Source: Oscillospiraceae bacterium
GTDB lineage: Bacteria > Bacillota_A > Clostridia > Oscillospirales > Ruminococcaceae
Assembly: GCA_017523995.1 (NCBI GenBank)
Contig: JAFWUX010000095.1
Coordinates: 1-10,660 of the forward strand
Length of the DNA stretch: 10,660 nt
Direction of reading: 5' to 3'
The notes under the pieces were generated by a model. It was not told the DNA's origin and did no database searches. It worked only from the letters and a program-made list of their open reading frames with translations. Positions 5,940 through 10,660 of the stretch are shown here, piece by piece. Position 1 is the stretch's first letter. Each line of letters starts with the position of its first letter. The position numbers and the translations under genes were made by a program.

Positions 5940-6133
5940 TCCGGCAGTCCGGTATGATGTCCTGCGATGCAGTACGCCAGCATACAGGCAGTCAGGCGCT
6001 GCGATTTGTCTGCATTTTCCATGAACTCAATCGCACCCGGTGCAGCATGCGAATAGTTGTTATGCCTGCCGTTGAGTTTCTCCTGAAAGGCTTGGGCATA
6101 TTTTCCGATATCATGCAGCTTGGCGAAAGAATA
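5935..6133 (-). pseudogene. cas3: cas3 fragment (HD nuclease domain piece)
   Basis: On the minus strand a frame of about 66 codons begins YSFAKLHDIGKYAQAFQEKL, continues with NNYSHAAPGAIEF and ends at LAYCIAGHHTGLPDGG. These are the HD metal-binding motif, the (D/Y)HS-AGA motif and the GHHxGLPD motif of the Cas3 HD nuclease domain, in the right order and spacing. Cas3 is the helicase-nuclease that degrades targets in type I CRISPR interference; a full protein is about 700-800 residues. Missing here are the first few dozen residues and everything after GLPDGG, including the entire helicase. The left break falls at the RTX gene terminator and the right break joins cas4 sequence. Confidence 0.85.
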
Positions 6134-6134
6134 T

Positions 6135-6187
6135 CAAAAAGAAACGCCGCAGTATTTCTGCCTGTATCACAGAAATACTGCGGCGTT
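6135..6187 (-). terminator. Terminator of the RTX-dockerin gene
   Basis: A perfect 18-bp stem has arms 6143-6160 and 6170-6187 (core GCCGCAGTATTTCTG) with a nine-base loop. On the minus strand it is followed by TTTCTTTTTG. It lies about 56 bp after the stop codon. The cas3 relic starts directly after the T-run. Confidence 0.92.
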
Positions 6188-6242
6188 CAAATGATATATC
6201 AGTTTATCCGGTTATCCGAGCAGTTTTGCATCTGAGATGCGT

Positions 6243-9221
6243 TTATTTTGCTTTGAGGATTGCGGCTTTCAGGAGCGAAAGATCCGCGCTGTTCAGCACG
6301 CCGTCCTGATTGAGATCGGCGGGTTCCCAGTAGCTGAGCACGTTCGCAGTTGTCAGATAATCCTTCAGCAGCACGAGATCATCATAGTTCAGCGTACCGT
6401 CACAGCTGAGATCACCGGCAAGCGTGCTTGTCAGTTCGGCTGCCGCTTTGGCAGTTTTCTGTGCCTCTGCAACCGTGATTCTGGTGCCGTCAGCAAAGAG
6501 AATCTCATCAACGCCGCTCATTTGTACAAAGCTGCCGCGGTCGCTGATATAGAACCGGAGCATATCGTAGCCGTTATACTTTGCCTTCTCAAAGTAGAGA
6601 TCGTCAAGGCTGATGCCCTCTCCGAACTGCAGCGTGTTGAAGCCGTTGCCCCAGATGGAGCTGTCCTGAATCGTATCGCGGCCGTCGCCTTTCTCATAGA
6701 TAAAGAGATCATCACCGGTCTTGCCGCGGATATAGTCATTGCCCTTGCCGCAGAAGACGATATCATCATCGCCGGAATCGTTGATCGAATCATCGCCGTC
6801 CGTGCCGCGGATCCACTTGACAAAATGCGCTTCCAGATAATCCAGTTTCCAGACGGTTTCATCTGCAAAGCGGATTTCCTTGATCGGGAAAAGTTTGGCT
6901 ACGCCGGAAACAACATTGCCCGTCATGGTGACGGATTCGCCGGTCTTGTTGATCCAGAGCGTATAGCTGTAATCATCGGCGGAGCGCTCAACGGTCACTT
7001 CATCCGGCAGGATGCCCTCGCCGAATGTCAGCACATTGTAGCCGCCCTGCGGATGCGTGCCTCTGCCGGTGCCCATGTCAATCAGATCGTTTCCGTCGCC
7101 GAGTTCATAATAGAATGTATCGTCGCCGCTGCCGCCGCGCATGAGATCATCGCCCTTGCCGCCGTAGATCTGATCGTTTCCGCCGGAGCCGATCAGCGTA
7201 TCATTGCCGTCATAGCCATAGATCGTTATGCAGCCGTCATAGTCTTTTCTGAATGTGGCATCTCCGTCCACAACGGCAGTTATCTGATCATCCTGCGCGG
7301 TGCCGTACAGGGAACAAGTCTGCTCCAGCAATGCCAGCCGATCCCAGACGGTGCCGTCGGTGAAGTGAATCTCCTCAATCGGGAATACCGGAGAGACACC
7401 GGAATACTGATTGCCCGGCAATGTGATCGTATCGCCGGTTTTCATGATGTGCAGGACGAATTCATAGTGGCCATCCGCGAATGTGACATGCACCTCATCC
7501 GGCTTGATGCCCTCGCCGAGCCAGATCACATCATGTCCGCCGCTCGGATGCAACCCCTTGCCGTTTGTATCGTCCACGATATCGGAGCCGTCGCCGAGTT
7601 CATAGTAAATGATATCGCTGCCGCCGCCGCTCTTGATGACATCGTCGCCCTTGCCGCCCCAGATGAAATCATCGCCGCCGCCGAGCGTAATCGCATCATT
7701 GCCGTTCATGCCGTAGGCATAGTTGCTGCCGGCTTTGCTCAGGAGCTGATCGTCGCCGTCATAGCCGAGCAGATAATCGGCGCTCTTGTCGCCGGAAAAT
7801 GTATCATTGCCGCCCTTGCCCCAGAAATAGTTGGTTTCGGGATAACCCTGAACGGTATCATCCTTGTCTGTGCCGACAAAGGCATTCGTGATATTGCAGA
7901 CATCGGCATAGGACATGACCGTGTCATCTTTGAACCGGATATTCTCCACGCGCTTTGCAGGATTGGAGAAGTATTCCGAGATCATGATATAGACCTCGTG
8001 AACCGGATCGCTGACGAACAGATCGCCTTCCAGACGCAGGAATTCCAGATCATCCGGATCGAGCGCATAATCAAAGAACAGCGTATCATTGCCTGTTTCA
8101 CCGGCGCCCTGCTCCGCGATGATGCCGTAAACAGGCTCCTCCATATCGAACACGCGGTAGGTATCGTTGCCCGAGGTCAGGTCATAGACCAGCTGCGGCA
8201 GCTTGCTGAGCCGTTCCGCAACGCTTTCTTCTTCCGTGTCCGCTGCGGCGGTCTGACCGGGTGCCGGAAGCGGATGCGGCCGGCCGCTGCTCTTTCCGGC
8301 GCCGTAGTTCGGGATTGTGGTTTCTTCGTCCTTGACGTTCCAGAGTCCCATTTTCGTCATTTCATATTCAATCTGCGCAAGCTCGCGGTTGCGCTCGTTC
8401 ATCACGAAAATAACATTGTAGAGTTTTTCCGTGACGGTTGTGGCACTGAGAGAACTGAGATCCCACGCCACGCTGAGCGGATCGAGCCTAATAATGTGAT
8501 ATACAAGCATCAGCTTATCATTGATATCAAGTGCAGTATGCGCAAAATTCGTGATGACGATGATCGTGCCGTCCATGTAATAGAGCCGGTAGCTGTCGGG
8601 ATCTGCACACATCTTCTCAAATTCATCGGGCGGCATGACTTCCTTGACGCGCGCGACAAGTTCATCCTTGACATATTTGCGCTTGATGGATTTCACATTT
8701 TCGCCTTCGTAGCCGTCGCTGACAGTTGTTGTGACGGTTGTTTCCGTCGATGCAGTCGTTACCGTTGTGGAAACAGCAGTTGCAGACTGCGCAGTCACTT
8801 CGGCCAGTTCAGACGGTGCCGGAGCGGTTGTCGCCGCTGCGGCGGGAGCAGTCGCAGACACAGTGGTTTGTACGGTGGTTTGCACAGTGGTCTGTACGGT
8901 TGTCAGCACGGGATCAACTTCCGGATCATCAGCGCCGAAAAGCAGTTCCTTCAGCTCCTTGTCTGCGTCCAGCGCATTCAGATAGCGGTTGGAAAAATCA
9001 GCGAGATAATGATTCCATTGCGTGACGGTTTCTTCAGCGGAGATCTGCTTGACCAGATCGCAGTGTGCAAGCTCGCGCTCGTAGACGGCAAGACCGTCGG
9101 CGACGCGTTCTTCCAGCGTAGGCGGAGTCGCTTCTTCCGTTGTCTGATCCGCAGCAGCAGCCGGTATGGCGGTTGCCGCGAGCAGAACGGCAGCAGTGAC
9201 ACATGAGAGCAGCTTTTTCAT
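6243..9221 (-). CDS. Secreted RTX calcium-binding protein with C-terminal dockerin
   Basis: This 992-residue protein starts with a signal peptide (MKKLLSCVTA..., likely cleaved after the AAAA near residue 24). Residues 25-100 are helical and unknown. A Thr/Val/Ala-rich linker (106-168) contains TTVQ three times in a row. Residues about 180-300 form an unrecognised domain. From about 348 come RTX nonapeptides (GGxGxDxUx), clustered at 466-548, 666-712 and 806-850, for example GGKGDDVIK and GGSGDDTFY. They alternate with three haemolysin-type calcium-binding-related modules (about 540-627, 706-795, 842-912; FGEGI.PDE..., FADGT). A type I dockerin closes the protein: DLSCDGTLNYDD (937-948) and DLNQDGVLNSAD (969-980), so it may dock onto a cohesin scaffold. 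I chose ATG 9221 for the signal peptide and AAGGAAGG site; upstream open frame is promoter. No catalytic domain recognised. Confidence 0.9.
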   Translation of the reverse strand: MKKLLSCVTAAVLLAATAIPAAAADQTTEEATPPTLEERVADGLAVYERELAHCDLVKQISAEETVTQWNHYLADFSNRYLNALDADKELKELLFGADDPEVDPVLTTVQTTVQTTVQTTVSATAPAAAATTAPAPSELAEVTAQSATAVSTTVTTASTETTVTTTVSDGYEGENVKSIKRKYVKDELVARVKEVMPPDEFEKMCADPDSYRLYYMDGTIIVITNFAHTALDINDKLMLVYHIIRLDPLSVAWDLSSLSATTVTEKLYNVIFVMNERNRELAQIEYEMTKMGLWNVKDEETTIPNYGAGKSSGRPHPLPAPGQTAAADTEEESVAERLSKLPQLVYDLTSGNDTYRVFDMEEPVYGIIAEQGAGETGNDTLFFDYALDPDDLEFLRLEGDLFVSDPVHEVYIMISEYFSNPAKRVENIRFKDDTVMSYADVCNITNAFVGTDKDDTVQGYPETNYFWGKGGNDTFSGDKSADYLLGYDGDDQLLSKAGSNYAYGMNGNDAITLGGGDDFIWGGKGDDVIKSGGGSDIIYYELGDGSDIVDDTNGKGLHPSGGHDVIWLGEGIKPDEVHVTFADGHYEFVLHIMKTGDTITLPGNQYSGVSPVFPIEEIHFTDGTVWDRLALLEQTCSLYGTAQDDQITAVVDGDATFRKDYDGCITIYGYDGNDTLIGSGGNDQIYGGKGDDLMRGGSGDDTFYYELGDGNDLIDMGTGRGTHPQGGYNVLTFGEGILPDEVTVERSADDYSYTLWINKTGESVTMTGNVVSGVAKLFPIKEIRFADETVWKLDYLEAHFVKWIRGTDGDDSINDSGDDDIVFCGKGNDYIRGKTGDDLFIYEKGDGRDTIQDSSIWGNGFNTLQFGEGISLDDLYFEKAKYNGYDMLRFYISDRGSFVQMSGVDEILFADGTRITVAEAQKTAKAAAELTSTLAGDLSCDGTLNYDDLVLLKDYLTTANVLSYWEPADLNQDGVLNSADLSLLKAAILKAK

Positions 9222-9265
9222 AGACGATTTTCCTTCCTTTCTGTATTGCATGGTACAAATGTGGC

Positions 9266-9313
9266 TGCCGGAATAATACAGAACGTATAATTTAGTTAAA
9301 ATATTATCCGGCA
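9266..9313 (-). promoter_or_regulatory. 5' stem-loop in the RTX gene leader
   Basis: TGCCGGATAATA (9302-9313 read on the minus strand) pairs with TATTATTCCGGCA (9266-9278) with one bulged base. The predicted transcription start is near 9312, so the hairpin forms the very 5' end of the mRNA. Such 5'-terminal stems commonly protect transcripts from RNase attack; other regulatory roles are possible. Confidence 0.6.
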
Positions 9314-9318
9314 ACTTC

Positions 9319-9347
9319 ATCATAGCACATATAGGATGAAATGTCAA
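9319..9347 (-). promoter_or_regulatory. Sigma-A promoter of the RTX-dockerin gene
   Basis: A perfect TTGACA (9342-9347) and TATGAT (9319-9324) are 17 bases apart on the minus strand. This is the best promoter match in the window and predicts strong expression with a leader of about 90 nt. Confidence 0.87.
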
Positions 9348-9459
9348 GTGCTGCAGCTTAATTTTTGAACAAAATGTCATGCTGCGCGAACCTGATGCAG
9401 ATATCGCTGCGGGATAACATGACAGATAGCCGCGGATACCGCCTTTTATCATGCGTATC

Positions 9460-9488
9460 TTGCAATTCTTGCAAAAAAGTGCTAAAAT
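9460..9488 (+). promoter_or_regulatory. Promoter of the lipoprotein gene (extended -10)
   Basis: TTGCAA (9460-9465) and TAAAAT (9483-9488) are 17 bases apart, with TGC just before the -10. The start is expected near 9495, 25 nt before the ATG. A TATAAT at 9488-9493 would be too far from this -35. Between this and the divergent RTX promoter lies a TGTCATG/CATGACA inverted repeat (9375-9381, 9418-9424). Confidence 0.65.
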
Positions 9489-9519
9489 ATAATTGAATAT
9501 CAGAAAATAGGAGTCTGCA

Positions 9520-10293
9520 ATGAAATTCAGTATCAAAAAAGTGCTGCTCGTATCGGCAGGCATATTGACTGTGTTCGCCGCAACCGGCTGTTCAGGCATT
9601 TTCGGAGGAAACAGCCATTCGGACGTCAAAAAAGCAATCAGCTCCGTGCATGAACAGTTCGGGAGCGATTTCAAACTCAAGTCCAAAAAACCGACTCTCG
9701 GTGCTCTGTGTAATTTCACCGTCACATGCAGCGAAACAGGTGATCGGGAGATCAGCATCTTTCAATATGATAAAAAGCAGCCTGTCCGTACCGACTACAT
9801 ATACGTAAGATATGGCGCTGACGCTTATTCTGCGATCCGGGAAGCTGCCGAAAAAACCGAACAGGACTGTAAGGTTCTCGTGAATGACAACGCAGTGAAT
9901 CATTATCCCAATGTGGAATATGATGCATCAACTGACCTTGCATCCTATCTTGCGGACAATGACTTTGTGATAAAAGTCATGATTCCGGAGAAGCTCGACA
10001 AAGAGGGACTGATCGCAGAATATAAAAAGCTGGCGCTTTCCCTCAGGGACAGCGGAATTGACTGCGATACCCTCATTCTCAAGTGTGCCGATACAAAGGC
10101 TGATTATGATGCTCTGATCCTGCCTGACCATATCCCCCACAAAACCGAACAGGATTTACCGTCATCTTCCGCATCATTCAGCACTTCCATTTACAGTGTT
10201 TACCGTTCACTCTCGGAATACTGTGACGATCCGGATAATCTCAAGGATGTTCTCATAGAAGTTGACGGCGTGACTGTGAAAAAATTATCCTGA
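9520..10293 (+). CDS. Putative lipoprotein of unknown function
   Basis: This 257-residue protein has a classic lipoprotein signal: a KK-containing basic start, a hydrophobic stretch (residues 8-20) and a lipobox ending ATGC (Cys24). AGGAG six bases before the ATG sets the start. The mature part is soluble, mixed alpha/beta and charged, with about 230 residues after the cysteine, and I recognise no domain. A Ser-rich stretch (residues about 210-220) precedes the C-terminal segment. It is the only plus-strand gene, divergent from the RTX gene with about 300 bp between starts, and has its own promoter and terminator. Extracellular, membrane-anchored location is inferred from the signal only. Confidence 0.85.
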   Translation: MKFSIKKVLLVSAGILTVFAATGCSGIFGGNSHSDVKKAISSVHEQFGSDFKLKSKKPTLGALCNFTVTCSETGDREISIFQYDKKQPVRTDYIYVRYGADAYSAIREAAEKTEQDCKVLVNDNAVNHYPNVEYDASTDLASYLADNDFVIKVMIPEKLDKEGLIAEYKKLALSLRDSGIDCDTLILKCADTKADYDALILPDHIPHKTEQDLPSSSASFSTSIYSVYRSLSEYCDDPDNLKDVLIEVDGVTVKKLS

Positions 10294-10321
10294 AAATCCC
10301 CCTTTTCAAAATGACAATCAT

Positions 10322-10360
10322 AACAGCACTTTCCATCATATCGGAAAGTGCTGTTTTGTT
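10322..10360 (+). terminator. Terminator of the lipoprotein gene
   Basis: A perfect 13-bp stem, AACAGCACTTTCC (10322-10334) with GGAAAGTGCTGTT (10343-10355), has an eight-base loop and is followed by TTGTTC. It lies 29 bp after the stop codon. Confidence 0.9.
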
Positions 10361-10376
10361 CACCATAGGCTGCCAT

Positions 10377-10525
10377 GTCCTGCGCTTTCCGCAATTATAT
10401 CAGAACCGGCAGCAAATAGCCAGCCGCAGACAAAGGGCTCCGCCCGAAAGCGAAGCCCCTGCCGCAGAACGCTGTTACTGCATCTTGTAGGCGTCGATCA
10501 TTTTCTTGGTGATGTGTCCGGAACG
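10377..10525. repeat. Duplicated block, copy B (paired with 5241-5387)
   Basis: This is the second copy of the block of about 147 bp. It holds the intact 3' end of the small gene (stop at 10475), its hairpin and the same TATAAT region as the cotH promoter. Downstream of that promoter-like sequence on the minus strand lies only the opposing lipoprotein terminator. This copy looks closer to the original arrangement because its coding frame is unbroken. Confidence 0.85.
10431..10458 (-). terminator. Probable terminator of the small right-end gene
   Basis: The minus strand reads GGGCTTCGC-TTTCGG-GCGGAGCCC followed by TTTGTC. The stem is nine pairs with one G-T wobble, 17 bases after the stop codon. 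The T-run is short. The duplicated copy at 5299-5320 keeps the hairpin with eight pairs. Confidence 0.5.
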
Positions 10526-10657
10526 ACGACCGTACCGATCACCGCTGCGGATATACGAAATATCGGCAGAGGCACTTGTTTTCAGCTTGACCTCCAGCTT
10601 CATCTCCGTGCGGTTGACCGGAACAACATCAATGCGGTCGATCATCGTTTTCGCCAT
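10475..10657 (-). CDS. Small conserved-looking protein or C-terminal part of a larger one
   Basis: Sixty residues from an ATG three bases inside the window edge; the frame is open to the edge, so the gene may begin further right and no ribosome site can be checked. The sequence is basic and polar, starting MAKTMIDRIDVVPVNRTEMK and ending RRSGHITKKMIDAYKMQ. I recognise no family. Its last codons are repeated in damaged form at 5339-5395, and the similarity between copies across coding sequence and stop suggests this frame is real. A hairpin terminator follows. Confidence 0.55.
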   Translation of the reverse strand: MAKTMIDRIDVVPVNRTEMKLEVKLKTSASADISYIRSGDRYGRRSGHITKKMIDAYKMQ

Positions 10658-10660
10658 TTC

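Noticed and set aside
8872..8905. DNA tandem repeat coding TTVQ in the RTX gene
   Set aside because: It is a 12-bp unit repeated about three times in a Thr-rich linker, an ordinary feature of such linkers rather than a separate element.
6237..9206. A 989-codon plus-strand open frame opposite the RTX gene
   Set aside because: It is antisense to a gene with a signal peptide, RTX repeats and a dockerin. Its Ile/Ala/Asp-rich sequence is what repeated GGxGxD codons give in reverse. No ribosome site or domain was seen.
9222..9758. Extension of the RTX protein upstream of 9221
   Set aside because: The frame is open, but it would cover a TTGACA-17-TATGAT promoter and the divergent lipoprotein gene. 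MKKLL at 9221 begins a signal peptide with a ribosome site.

Overview
The window looks like chromosomal DNA of a Ruminococcus-like gut Clostridium (Oscillospiraceae). The evidence is a C-terminal type I dockerin, a CotH-family lipoprotein, a four-subunit ferredoxin-dependent 2-oxoacid oxidoreductase, strong AGGAGG-type ribosome sites and sigma-A promoters. Genus is inferred from gene content only. Nearly all genes lie on the minus strand; one lipoprotein gene near the right end is on the plus strand.

Layout: 1-375 has no gene and holds hairpin repeats, a GAA-rich repeat and the operon terminator. 376-2981 (minus) is a tightly coupled operon: ferredoxin subunit, alpha (VorB-like), beta (TPP-binding) and gamma subunits, driven by an extended -10 promoter at 3102-3130. 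3181-3229 carries a heptad repeat next to a hairpin repeat. 3416-5209 (minus) is a CotH-kinase-family lipoprotein with a chitobiase-C-like domain, with its own promoter and terminator. 6243-9221 (minus) encodes a 992-residue secreted protein with RTX calcium-binding repeats and a C-terminal dockerin, suggesting a cellulosome-attached or surface-assembled RTX protein. 9520-10293 (plus) is a lipoprotein of unknown function, divergent from the RTX gene. 10475-10657 (minus) is a small or partial gene at the window edge.

The most interesting stretch is 5515-6133, which looks non-coding. On the minus strand it is a collapsed type I-C CRISPR-Cas locus in correct operon order: an HD-domain piece of cas3, the last codons of cas4, the first about 30 codons of cas1 (overlapping cas4 by ATGA), a leader-like inverted motif, one 33-bp I-C-type repeat, one 38-bp spacer and a degenerate terminal repeat. 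Two internal deletions, cas3 to cas4 and cas1 to leader, explain it. The relic is pressed against the RTX gene terminator on one side. On the other side lies a block of about 147 bp that is duplicated 5 kb away and supplies the cotH promoter.
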